From an uncultured Clostridia bacterium (lineage in GTDB: Bacteria; Bacillota; Clostridia; Christensenellales; UBA1242): a DNA stretch of 35,357 nucleotides. The notes beneath the pieces are model-generated. The model had not been told where the DNA came from, made no database searches, and worked only from the letters and a program-made list of their open reading frames with translations. Each line of letters opens with the position of its first letter. The first letter of the stretch is position 1. The stretch spans positions 1 through 35,357 of the forward strand of contig CALVOK010000051.1 of NCBI GenBank assembly GCA_944350275.1, written 5' to 3'. Shown piece by piece: positions 24,869-32,772 of the stretch. The position numbers and the translations under genes were made by a program.

Positions 24869-27439
24869 ATGAGAAAATTTGCTGGTGTGCTTAAACAAGT
24901 AACAGATGAAGATTTGGAACTTCTTATAAACAATCCAAAAGAATTTTGGAAAGATGTAACAGAAATTGATAATTATGCTTTTGCTGGCTGTAAAAAATCG
25001 TATGAAATTACGATTCCAAATCATATTAAAAAAATTGGTCCCTATGCTTTTGACAATTGCCACTATTTCAAAAGTATTGTTTTGCCAAAAAATATAACCG
25101 AAATTGAAAGAGGAACTTTTAGACACTGTATATTCCTTAATGATATTGTCATACCTAAAACTGTTACCAAAATTGGAGACGATGCTTTTCTAAACACTAA
25201 CTTGCGAAATATTGTATTGCCAGAGGGAGTTACTGAAATTGGAGAACGTTCCTTTTCTGAATGTAGAAATTTGGAAAATATAACTCTACCTAAAAGTTTG
25301 TCATACATAGGAAAGAGTGCTTTTTGTGGTTGTCATAAATTAGAACAGGCTATCATTCAAAGTAATATTTCGATTATTGAACCTCAAACTTTTAAGTTTT
25401 GTGAAAATTTAGAAAATATTACCCTGCCTAAATCTATAACATCAATAGGGACCTCCGCATTTGAAGAGTGCAAAAGTTTGAAAGAAATAGTCGTGCCAGA
25501 AAATGTTTCGGCAATATGTGATAATGCCTTCGGCAAATGCAGCAATCTAAAAAGTGTTATTTTACCAAAAAATTTGACTGAAATAGGTGATTCTGCCTTT
25601 TCAGGTTGCGAAAGTTTGGAAAATATTGTCATTCCAGACGGAGTTACAGAAATTAATAGAGAGGCATTCTTTGATTGTTGTAATTTAAAATCTGTCTCAT
25701 TGCCAAAATCTTTAAAAGTGATAGTAGGTCAAGCATTTGGAAGATGCTATTCTCTTGAAAATGTCATATTGCCAGAAAGTTTAGAAGAAATTGGCCTCGC
25801 ATCTTTTCTTATGTGCGAAAACCTAAAAAATATCACCATTCCAGACAATATAAAATCTATTGGAAGAGGCGCTTTTCTAGGTTGTAGTAATTTGAGCATT
25901 AAATATAAAAATATTAAGATTGATAAGGACTGTTTCTTTGACAAGTCAAGAATGTTACAGTTTTTAGTTAACCATGATTTCAGTGAAGATAGTCTCAAAA
26001 AATATGAGAGACTGATAAATTCAAGTGTTAACATCCCTCAATTCAAAGAGGATGAACTTGACAAGGTGAATGTCTCTTTGTGGAAAAAGTTAACTAGCAA
26101 ATTCTTACCTGATATTATGGATACCAAAGATATCAATGAAGTCAATGTTGCCGATTTTAATATGCTCGCAAAAAATCTTGGGCTTTTTGATAGTGAAAGC
26201 AAGATAAAGGCAAAGTCTCATCAAGGAAAGGAAATAGAGTTACCTGTCAATGACCTTGCCTACAAATTTTTGCAAAAGTTTATAAATGATGTACCTATTG
26301 AAAATATGCATATTTATTTGCAAGGCATGGAAGGACTCGGACAAAACAAAGAATTTTTGATGTTTTTAAACAACAAAAACAACTATGACGCACTTATTGC
26401 TCAGGTAGAAAATCACAATGAAGGCATTTTGACACAGATCTACGAGTGGTTTATAGAGCGAGAAAAACTTGAACTTAGGCAAAACGAAGATGATAGCAAT
26501 CTTTCAAATATTCCAACAGGCGAGCAGAACAGATACAAAGTGCGAACTTATGAAGAGGGAGAGAATGGAGTTGAAAAAACAAGATGGAAATCTCCGACAA
26601 TTGAACTTTTAATGAAAGAGTTTGCTAGCAAAAGGTTTGCAGGTATTACAACTGCGAGAGAGCGAGAAATTGCTGATAATTTTGCAAATATCTCTGACTA
26701 TAAGCAAAAGCACTTTGACAAGGCAAAGGAGATTGACAAAGAGCGAGAGGAAAGTGGCGTGCCTGACTACATTGTTGGAAAGCATATTGGACAGAACAGA
26801 ACACAGGCATACAAGGAATACTTTGCTCTCACCGAGGCGTTGCGAGATGAAACTCTTAAGAACACCGAGGAAATTATAGAAAATCAAGTAGATGTTTCAA
26901 ACAAGATTTTCACCTATGACACCCTTGCAAAGAGTGATATTGCAAACTTCTCAATCGGTTTTATGGCAAGTTGTTGTGCAAAACTTTATGGTGCTGGGGC
27001 GGGTGCAATGCGAGGTTCAATTATATCAAAAGATATGCAACCTCTTGTGGTGAAAAATAGCAAGGATGAGATTGTCGCCTATTCCGTTCTCTATATAAAT
27101 CGTGAGCAAGGCTATGCGGTTTTAAATGATATTGAAGTCAATACTAGATATATGGGTCATGATGAAGAACTTAAAATCATATATGAAAAGATGAGAAGAT
27201 GTGCAATTGAAAATATTGAGGAGTATAACAAAAATGCCACCCTACCAGTCTCAAAAATCAATTGTGGTATTTCGCCTAACTGGAAAGCAGTCAATAAATA
27301 TGTAGAGGCAAACCCACAAAGTCCTATCTTGCAAGCGCCAGATTTTGATGACTTTAATTATGTCGGTTCTGGCTCTTGGTCAGGCGACTGGCATAGATCT
27401 CAATACACCATTTGGACACTTGATGAAAGGGAAAGATAA
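24869..27439 (+). CDS. Cytoplasmic LRR_5 protein with GNAT-like C-terminal region
   Basis: This 856-residue protein has no signal peptide or membrane span. A short helical cap (1-30) is followed by about 14 BspA/LRR_5 repeats of 23 residues (about 31-350; LxxIxxxAFxxCxxLxxIxLPxxV). A helical middle region (about 365-680) includes a charged segment around RYKVRTYEEGENGVEKTRWKS. The C-terminal part (about 690-815) reads SIGFMASCCAKLYGAGAGAM, then EIVAYSVLYINREQGYAVLNDIEV and YEKMRRCAIENIEEYN, which resembles the beta4-beta5 core of GNAT acetyltransferases. An aromatic Trp-rich tail (SGSWSGDWHRSQYTIW) ends it. An intracellular LRR protein of this type is unusual beside the surface BspA proteins. 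GGAG precedes the ATG; a coiled-coil gene and a GNAT-ASCH gene follow closely. Confidence 0.8.
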   Translation: MRKFAGVLKQVTDEDLELLINNPKEFWKDVTEIDNYAFAGCKKSYEITIPNHIKKIGPYAFDNCHYFKSIVLPKNITEIERGTFRHCIFLNDIVIPKTVTKIGDDAFLNTNLRNIVLPEGVTEIGERSFSECRNLENITLPKSLSYIGKSAFCGCHKLEQAIIQSNISIIEPQTFKFCENLENITLPKSITSIGTSAFEECKSLKEIVVPENVSAICDNAFGKCSNLKSVILPKNLTEIGDSAFSGCESLENIVIPDGVTEINREAFFDCCNLKSVSLPKSLKVIVGQAFGRCYSLENVILPESLEEIGLASFLMCENLKNITIPDNIKSIGRGAFLGCSNLSIKYKNIKIDKDCFFDKSRMLQFLVNHDFSEDSLKKYERLINSSVNIPQFKEDELDKVNVSLWKKLTSKFLPDIMDTKDINEVNVADFNMLAKNLGLFDSESKIKAKSHQGKEIELPVNDLAYKFLQKFINDVPIENMHIYLQGMEGLGQNKEFLMFLNNKNNYDALIAQVENHNEGILTQIYEWFIEREKLELRQNEDDSNLSNIPTGEQNRYKVRTYEEGENGVEKTRWKSPTIELLMKEFASKRFAGITTAREREIADNFANISDYKQKHFDKAKEIDKEREESGVPDYIVGKHIGQNRTQAYKEYFALTEALRDETLKNTEEIIENQVDVSNKIFTYDTLAKSDIANFSIGFMASCCAKLYGAGAGAMRGSIISKDMQPLVVKNSKDEIVAYSVLYINREQGYAVLNDIEVNTRYMGHDEELKIIYEKMRRCAIENIEEYNKNATLPVSKINCGISPNWKAVNKYVEANPQSPILQAPDFDDFNYVGSGSWSGDWHRSQYTIWTLDERER

Positions 27440-27469
27440 TACAAATTTTCAAAATATAAGGTGGTAAAT

Positions 27470-27706
27470 ATGGAAAATAACCAAAATATTAACGAAGAAT
27501 TTCTTCAAATAAATATTGAATTGCATAATTTGCTTGACAAACTTGAAAAACTTGACTTTGAAAAGTCAAAAATTCTTAATAGTAATGATAGCGACAGCGA
27601 AGTTGCTGAGAAAATGGCAAAAAATATTGAAAATTATGAGAATTTGCTATCAAAAATGAAACAACTCAACACTCGTTCGGCAAAATTAAAAGGTAAAATC
27701 AAATAA
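27470..27706 (+). CDS. Small coiled-coil protein, unknown
   Basis: This 78-residue, highly charged protein is predicted to be helical or coiled-coil throughout (heptads in INIELHNLLDKLEKLDFEKSK and YENLLSKMKQLNTRSAKLK). The start at 27470 follows AAGGTGG; an upstream in-frame GTG lies in that site. It is 30 bp after the LRR-GNAT-like gene and 9 bp before the GNAT-ASCH gene, so the three form an operon. No family is recognised. Confidence 0.65.
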   Translation: MENNQNINEEFLQINIELHNLLDKLEKLDFEKSKILNSNDSDSEVAEKMAKNIENYENLLSKMKQLNTRSAKLKGKIK

Positions 27707-27715
27707 GGAGGAAGC

Positions 27716-28489
27716 ATGAAACTACAAAATTTTATTTCTGTTGAAGATTTTCAAAGGTTACATATAGCACTCGGTTGGAAGGTTTTAGATAATAGCGCAG
27801 TTAAAAAGGCTCTTAAAAATTCCATGTTTGTTGTGTCGGCGGTTGAAGAAGGCAAAACTATCGGTATGGCTAGAATTATTGGCGATGGCTATACGCATGG
27901 TTTTCTTTGTGATGTAATGGTACTACCATCCTTTCAAGGTCGTGGAGTTGGAAAACTTCTTGTACAAAATCTTATGGAAAGATTGCAAGAATATGTCAAC
28001 AAGAACTGCGACGAATTTATGGTAGAACTTACCCCTACAAAGAACAATGCCTCTTTTTATGTAAAATGTGGGTTTAAGCACAAACCTGAGGAAATGGAGG
28101 GATGCTATCTATGGCTAAAAAATCAAAATATTTATGATGAGCATAGCAAAAAATATGTTATGCATTTAAAATCTTCTCCATTTGAAAGTATTAAAAACGG
28201 ACAAAAAACAATTGAAATGCGTCTTAATGATGAAAAAAGGCAAATCCTTAAAAAAGGCGACATTATAATTTTTGTCAATGATGATGACAATCTTAAAATA
28301 ATAAAAACAAAGATTAGAGCGCTCCACCCTTTCAAAGATTTTGAAGAACTCTATTCTCATTTTGACAAGTCTAAACTTGGCTACAAGAAAAACGAGGTGG
28401 CAAATCCTGATGATATGAGTAAATATTACTCAAAAGAAAACACTGAAAAATATGGCGTACTTGGCATTGAAATTGAATTGCTAAAATAA
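27716..28489 (+). CDS. GNAT acetyltransferase fused to an ASCH domain
   Basis: This 257-residue protein has two domains. Residues 1-137 are a GNAT N-acetyltransferase with VMVLPSFQGRGVGKLLVQNLMERL as the acetyl-CoA pyrophosphate loop (QGRGVGK) and FYVKCGFK near its end. Residues 141-257 are an ASCH (PUA-like RNA-binding) domain with MHLKSSPFESIKNGQKTIEMRLNDEKR and GDIIIF. ASCH domains bind RNA, so acetylation of an RNA or translation factor is a reasonable but unproven idea. AAGGAGGAAGC precedes the ATG. Confidence 0.88.
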   Translation: MKLQNFISVEDFQRLHIALGWKVLDNSAVKKALKNSMFVVSAVEEGKTIGMARIIGDGYTHGFLCDVMVLPSFQGRGVGKLLVQNLMERLQEYVNKNCDEFMVELTPTKNNASFYVKCGFKHKPEEMEGCYLWLKNQNIYDEHSKKYVMHLKSSPFESIKNGQKTIEMRLNDEKRQILKKGDIIIFVNDDDNLKIIKTKIRALHPFKDFEELYSHFDKSKLGYKKNEVANPDDMSKYYSKENTEKYGVLGIEIELLK

Positions 28490-28613
28490 AAATTGACACA
28501 AATTAAATACACCATAAAAATTATTTTTGTTGAAAATTAATTTTTTAGAAATTACTTTTTGCGGAACGTTATTACCTTAGCAAATAAATATAATAAAAAA
28601 TCTTATTTTTGAT

Positions 28614-28643
28614 TTGACATAATTTTGACTCCTATGCTAATAT
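28614..28643 (+). promoter_or_regulatory. Promoter of the small membrane protein gene
   Basis: TTGACA (28614-28619), 18 bases and an extended TGCTAATAT -10 (28635-28643). An alternative TATAAT at 28641-28646 has a 21-base spacer. Confidence 0.55.
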
Positions 28644-28661
28644 AATAAAAAGGAGGGAAAA

Positions 28662-28913
28662 ATGAAAAAATTAATCACAACAGCAATTGTTATCCTCTCA
28701 GTTGGTCTTGCAATGGTACTCATCGGTGCAATTTTGCAAGGTATAAATTGGGGAACAGGCTTCAACGGAACATCACTTGCTTCTGCTCTCAATGCAATCG
28801 GCTATATTGTCGCAATGCTTTCTGGTGTTGTTCTAACTGGTCTCGGTGTCGCTTATGCTGTAAGAAATGACAACAAAGACGATAAAGAAAAAGATAACAA
28901 AGAGGATAAATAA
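28662..28913 (+). CDS. Small two-span membrane protein, unknown
   Basis: This 83-residue protein has two hydrophobic helices (about 5-28 and 44-66) and a very charged C-terminal tail (DNKDDKEKDNKEDK). GGAGGG lies five bases before the ATG. It has its own promoter and terminator, suggesting stand-alone regulated expression. No family is recognised. Confidence 0.7.
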   Translation: MKKLITTAIVILSVGLAMVLIGAILQGINWGTGFNGTSLASALNAIGYIVAMLSGVVLTGLGVAYAVRNDNKDDKEKDNKEDK

Positions 28914-28921
28914 TTAATAAT

Positions 28922-28954
28922 AAAAATGCAGGACATTAAAGTCCTGTATTTTTT
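28922..28954 (+). terminator. Terminator after the small membrane protein gene
   Basis: ATGCAGGAC (28926-28934) pairs with GTCCTGTAT (28941-28949, one G-T pair), and an upstream A-run faces a T6 tail. Confidence 0.88.
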
Positions 28955-29044
28955 GAATATTTTTGAGCAATTTCAAACCGAATTTAAATTTAAATATTAA
29001 ATTCTTGCTTAGATGTTTTTAAAATTGAACATCTCTAAAAAAGT

Positions 29045-29503
29045 CTATTTGATTTCTATTCTATTTGTTCCCTCAATTTTCTTTTGCTCTTTTGGAAGAA
29101 CTATTTTGAGTACACCATTGTCAAGGCTGGCATTGACATCTTCCTTCTTGACATCGCCAACATAGAAAGAACGACTAAAACTACCATAACTACGCTCTTT
29201 TCGGATATAGTTTTCCTTTTTATCTTCATAGTTATGTTCTCTCTTTGCGGTAACTGTCAGATACCCATCTTTCAAATCAAGGTTGATATCCTTTTTGTCA
29301 AAGCCAGGCATCTCGATATCTAATGTGTAGTCCTTTTCCCCTTCTTTAACATCCGTTCTCATTACATTGTTCATCTTGTTGAAGTCCTTTCTGCTAAATA
29401 ATGGATAGCCGAAAAAGTCATCAAAGAATGGGTCGAAGAGAGCAAATGGCTCGTGATTACCTTTTCCTCCTACTGTTAAATCGAATTTATCATTATTTTT
29501 CAT
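29045..29503 (-). CDS. Hsp20/alpha-crystallin small heat-shock protein
   Basis: This 152-residue ATP-independent holdase has the alpha-crystallin domain at about 45-140: YTLDIEMPGFDKKDINLDLKDGYLTV, then GSFSRSFYVG and the A-x-x-x-n-GVL motif (ASLDNGVLKIVLPK), ending with an EIK tail in place of an IxI motif. The start at 29503 follows GGAGGTG with seven bases of spacing; the longer in-frame start lies within the leader. The upstream region has a consensus promoter overlapped by a CIRCE-like inverted repeat. Confidence 0.93.
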   Translation of the reverse strand: MKNNDKFDLTVGGKGNHEPFALFDPFFDDFFGYPLFSRKDFNKMNNVMRTDVKEGEKDYTLDIEMPGFDKKDINLDLKDGYLTVTAKREHNYEDKKENYIRKERSYGSFSRSFYVGDVKKEDVNASLDNGVLKIVLPKEQKKIEGTNRIEIK

Positions 29504-29536
29504 AAAACACCTCCTGCATTTTTTAAATGCGAGCAT

Positions 29537-29579
29537 ATTATAGTCATTTCTGCTAGCAATGTCAAACGTTTAGTGCTAA
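29537..29579 (-). promoter_or_regulatory. hsp20 promoter with CIRCE-like operator
   Basis: On minus, TTGACA (29560-29565), 17 bases and TATAAT (29537-29542). An inverted repeat at 29553-29579 (plus strand CTAGCAATG-N9-TAGTGCTAA) matches CIRCE (TTAGCACTC-N9-GAGTGCTAA) at 8 of 9 right-arm and 6 of 9 left-arm positions and covers the -35 box. HrcA control is a plausible inference. Confidence 0.6.
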
Positions 29580-29650
29580 TTTTTAATTTTTTTTATTTTT
29601 TTATCCTATTTCTTTAATTTGTTGACTTAATCTCTTATCTTAATACAATA

Positions 29651-29790
29651 TTTATATTATCAGAAGTCGAACTTGCTTGCAAGAGTGAGACTGATGGTCA
29701 TACATACTATGGGATGAACACAATTTGTTGTGTTTTTGCGTTCAGCAAAATTAAAATTTAACTTGCTTAAATTTTATCATCACATAGTTT
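29651..29790 (+). repeat. Multi-hairpin repeat element, copy B
   Basis: The conserved left half is as in copy A, ending ACTATGGGATGA, and the right stem is TCATCACATAGT. The three enclosed hairpins have entirely different arms: ACACAA-TTTG-TTGTGT, TTTTGC-GTTCA-GCAAAA and TAAAATTTAA-CTTGC-TTAAATTTTA. All remain perfectly paired. It is tandem with copy C, sharing a TTTATATTATC junction. Confidence 0.92.
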
Positions 29791-29930
29791 ATATTATCAG
29801 AAGTCGAACTTGCTTGCAAGAGTGAGACTGATGGTCATACATACTATGGGATGAGTGCTAAAAGCACATAAATTCGCAAGAATTTAATAAAATTTTATGC
29901 TAATAAAATTTTAACATCACATGGTTTATA
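29788..29930 (+). repeat. Multi-hairpin repeat element, copy C
   Basis: Nearly identical to copy A, including hairpins GTGCT-AAA-AGCAC and TAAATTC-GCAA-GAATTTA. The third loop is TGCTAA and the right stem is ACATCACATGGT, which keeps most pairs to ACTATGGGATGA. It ends in TTTATAAT. Confidence 0.92.
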
Positions 29931-29986
29931 ATATTTTTCTCTAATTTTACAAATTTTTATGTTATAATATCTTAAGCGAGGATAAT

Positions 29987-30682
29987 ATGAAAGAGTTAGT
30001 AACAAAGAAATTTATTTTAAGTTATCAAGATGGACTAGACGATTTTATAGAAAGGTCTTTAAAAATTGTCGACGAGAGAATGCCATTGATTGATAGTCTT
30101 TTTGATTGCAATGAGGATACTACTGGACAATTGAAAGCATCTTTTTTCACTAAACGAGAGGACTTTGTAGAGTACATAAAAAGCATTTCAGGCGAAAAAA
30201 ACTTTCCTACATGGGTAACAGGCTGTTTTTATAATGGCGAGATACAAACTCTTATAAATATCAATGACGAAGATGATGTAAAATTTAAAACACATACCCT
30301 CACACATGAAATGGTGCATCTTTATATAGAAAATACAATTTATAGCAAATACAATATAGATAGAATCAGATGGTTTGATGAAAGTTACGCCGGATATCTT
30401 GACGGACACATGGAAAACCGAACAAACGAGCAATTAAAGGAACTTTGTTTAGAGTTAAAAATGCTTGGCAACTTTGACATGAATTCACTTGATGATGTGA
30501 ACGATGTCATAACAAAAAGTTACAATGGATATAATATGTTCCGAATAATTGGCAAATATATCTTTGAAAATGATTTAGCAAAAAAATATTTAGATTTGCT
30601 CAAAAACAACCCAAGTGCAATTCGTGAGATAGGCAAAGACATTTTGCCAAAGGCTATAGAATATGTAGAAAATAGTTTATAA
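29987..30682 (+). CDS. HExxH metallopeptidase-like protein
   Basis: This 231-residue soluble protein has a zinc-peptidase signature HEMVH (residues 107-111) followed by a Glu in WFDESYAGYL (E132), the gluzincin arrangement (peptidase MA-like clan). There is no signal peptide, so it is cytoplasmic. The N-terminal 80 residues contain a mixed alpha/beta segment ending TWVTGCFYNGEIQTLIN, similar in layout to basic secretory or DUF-type MA peptidases. TATAAT lies about 18 bases before the ATG and GAGG serves as a ribosome binding site. Substrate unknown. It directly follows the tandem multi-hairpin repeats. Confidence 0.75.
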   Translation: MKELVTKKFILSYQDGLDDFIERSLKIVDERMPLIDSLFDCNEDTTGQLKASFFTKREDFVEYIKSISGEKNFPTWVTGCFYNGEIQTLININDEDDVKFKTHTLTHEMVHLYIENTIYSKYNIDRIRWFDESYAGYLDGHMENRTNEQLKELCLELKMLGNFDMNSLDDVNDVITKSYNGYNMFRIIGKYIFENDLAKKYLDLLKNNPSAIREIGKDILPKAIEYVENSL

Positions 30683-30771
30683 AGATTAAATAAACTTTCA
30701 ATATAAAAACGACTAAATGTTGTTAGAAAGAGAATATACTCAAATAAACTTAAAAAATTTTAAAAATCTCT

Positions 30772-31015
30772 TGACAAATGTGTCATATTTACGCATAATA
30801 TATTGTAGAATATAAAGCCTTTATATTCTACAAAAAAATTTTACTGACATAAAAAGATAAATAACACTGATTTTTATTAAATTATGTACCCGCAACACTT
30901 AAAAGTACATATAGTTTTTATGAATTTCTTATGTCTTTATCATAAACACGAGTTTATCTCGTGTTATTAAATGACTTATATTTGTGTATAAATTACGCAT
31001 AATACAGGAGGAAAT
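30772..31015 (+). promoter_or_regulatory. Promoter and long structured leader of the nucleotide-metabolism operon
   Basis: TTGACA (30772-30777), 16 bases and CATAAT (30794-30799). The leader of about 210 bases contains a perfect 13-bp hairpin with loop GCC (30804-30832), a TATGTAC/GTACATA pair and an AACACGAG-TTTAT-CTCGTGTT hairpin near 30950. A second ACGCATAATA, matching the first -10 region, occurs just before the GGAGG of the first gene, possibly a second promoter. There is no coding frame here. Confidence 0.5.
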
Positions 31016-31558
31016 ATGAGTATTAAAATAAGTTTTATAGCACCTAGCGAGTATGGCAAGAACACCGCAGTGCAGATACTTAAAGAGAGGTACAAGTTGC
31101 TCAATATCAAATTTGCGGAACCATTATATAAATTGCAAAGTTATTTATATGAGTTTATTGGAACCAAAATGACAGGCGAGCAGGACGGCGAATTGTTGCA
31201 ATATTTAGGTCAAAAGATAAGAAAAGAAAATGACAGGTTTTTATTAAATGAATTTCTTAGCAAATTCAAGTCTATTGATGGACAGGACATAATTATCACC
31301 AATGATGATTGCAGACCACCAGACTGGCAATTCTTTAAAGATTTAGGATTTATTTTTATAAAAATCAATGGCTTTAAGCGAAATCGAGTTGACCACACAA
31401 AGTCAAATCCCCTATCACATTTAGAATGGCAAAACCAAATGAAATATGACTATGAGGTCGATAATTTAAGCACTATGGAAGTCTATAAGGAAAATTTGTT
31501 TTCTTTAATGAAAAAGATTTTAAAAGAGGAGAAAGTTTATGAAAAGTTACACATTTAA
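31016..31558 (+). CDS. Deoxynucleoside monophosphate kinase-like protein with degenerate P-loop
   Basis: This 180-residue protein has the layout of phage-type dNMP kinases: an N-terminal strand and P-loop region, FAEPLYKLQSYLYEFIG as the substrate-side helix, IIITNDDCRPPDWQFFKDLGFIFIKI as the parallel strand and aspartate motif, and a terminal helix. The P-loop APSEYGKNT lacks the Gly-rich start and has Asn where GK[S/T/D] is expected, so phosphoryl transfer is uncertain. GGAGG precedes the ATG. It overlaps the next gene by 20 bp and heads an operon with two dCTP-deaminase-like genes, which supports a dNTP-pool role. Confidence 0.65.
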   Translation: MSIKISFIAPSEYGKNTAVQILKERYKLLNIKFAEPLYKLQSYLYEFIGTKMTGEQDGELLQYLGQKIRKENDRFLLNEFLSKFKSIDGQDIIITNDDCRPPDWQFFKDLGFIFIKINGFKRNRVDHTKSNPLSHLEWQNQMKYDYEVDNLSTMEVYKENLFSLMKKILKEEKVYEKLHI

Positions 31559-32243
31559 TAGAGTTTTGGGGCTGAAATTTTTATACGAAAACTTTCCCTA
31601 TCTTTACAATGATAAGCGGATAAAACTTTACTTTGTAAGTTCTAAAAACGACCTAATGAATTTAGATGTTGGTGAGCAAAAATTTGACACTTTTGTGTTA
31701 AAACGCAGTGCAAACAAGATGTTTATAAACGACATACAGTACAAGGATAATAGATTTTTTAGTAGTTTACAAGAGTTAAAACAGGGCTGTCTTGACTTAG
31801 AAGATATATTCGACTTTTGTGTTGAGTGTCATAAATTTAAAGAGGGAGAAAATTATTATAGTGATAGGCTTGCCATTGCTCAATTTACAACCAAACTTGT
31901 CAGTGATAGTTGTGATAGAATTAGTTTCATCCCCTCAAAAGTGGATGGTGTAAATACGAGAGACAATGAGCCTTATGTTGAAGTTGAATTTACGTCTGAT
32001 TACGGCAATATTTATCATATCAAAGAATACAAAAAAGATATGATTTTATTAAATAATTTTGACAACTACACAATATCTTATTTAATAACTAAAATTCACT
32101 TAATTATAGATAAAATTAGAGATTATTTGATTGAACTTGACTGCCATGACGACTTTCAGTTGATTATAAGGATAGACTCTTATCAAAATTTATTGCCAAT
32201 AGATTTTAGAACGCCGTCCTCATGGGTAAAAGTCAATAAATAG
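31539..32243 (+). CDS. Unknown protein of the dCTP-deaminase operon
   Basis: This 234-residue soluble protein matches no family I recognise. It is rich in aromatic residues and Asp/Lys, has several Cys (FCVECHKF), and ends FRTPSSWVKVNK. No membrane span or signal is seen. GAGGAG lies in the 3' end of the upstream gene, with a 20-bp overlap, and the next gene follows after 7 bp, so translation is coupled. A partner or regulator role for the neighbouring enzymes is only inferred from position. Confidence 0.6.
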   Translation: MKSYTFNRVLGLKFLYENFPYLYNDKRIKLYFVSSKNDLMNLDVGEQKFDTFVLKRSANKMFINDIQYKDNRFFSSLQELKQGCLDLEDIFDFCVECHKFKEGENYYSDRLAIAQFTTKLVSDSCDRISFIPSKVDGVNTRDNEPYVEVEFTSDYGNIYHIKEYKKDMILLNNFDNYTISYLITKIHLIIDKIRDYLIELDCHDDFQLIIRIDSYQNLLPIDFRTPSSWVKVNK

Positions 32244-32250
32244 GAGTATT

Positions 32251-32772
32251 ATGATTTTAACGAAACATGAAATTATTAAACAACGCAAAAAGCACAAAAT
32301 TCAAATAGAACCATTTGATGAGAGGCTATTAAATCCAAACAGTTATAATTATAGAATAAATGATGAAATTCTCGAATTTGAAAATTTAATTGATGCAAAA
32401 GAGAAATGTAAGGTCAGAAAAATTAAAATTACAGGCGATGGCTTTATATTAGAACCAAACAAACTTTACCTTGCCTCCACCTATGAAACAATAGGAAGTG
32501 ATAAGTATGTAACTCAACTTATAGGCAGAAGTTCGCTTGGCAGATTAGGGCTCTTTCTGCAAATTACCGCCCCACTAGGTCATATTGGTACTTACCATAA
32601 TTGGACATTAGAATTAACAGTTGTTCAACCTTTAAAAATCTATCCTTTTATGAAAATTGGACAGGTTACCTTTTGGAAAACTAAGGGAGGGAAAAGTCTA
32701 ACTTATAATAAAGGCGAATACAAAAAATATGAAAATGCAGAAGTTAGCAAGTTTTATAAGGAGTTAAAATGA
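32251..32772 (+). CDS. dcd: dCTP deaminase-like protein, catalytic residues kept
   Basis: This 173-residue protein of the dCTP deaminase/dUTPase family has NPNSYNYRI near the N-terminus, IGRSSLGRLGLFLQITA (residues 91-107; Ser and Arg98 of the active site) and WTLELTVVQPLKIYPFM with Glu121 at the catalytic position. It should convert dCTP to dUTP (or to dUMP if bifunctional), feeding thymidylate synthesis. The loop GHIGTYHNW differs from the usual PGWSG-type segment. Its stop overlaps the start of the second paralogue (ATGA). Confidence 0.85.
   Translation: MILTKHEIIKQRKKHKIQIEPFDERLLNPNSYNYRINDEILEFENLIDAKEKCKVRKIKITGDGFILEPNKLYLASTYETIGSDKYVTQLIGRSSLGRLGLFLQITAPLGHIGTYHNWTLELTVVQPLKIYPFMKIGQVTFWKTKGGKSLTYNKGEYKKYENAEVSKFYKELK

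Noticed and set aside
27461..27469. GTG start for the coiled-coil protein
   Set aside because: It lies within the GGTGG ribosome binding site of the ATG at 27470.
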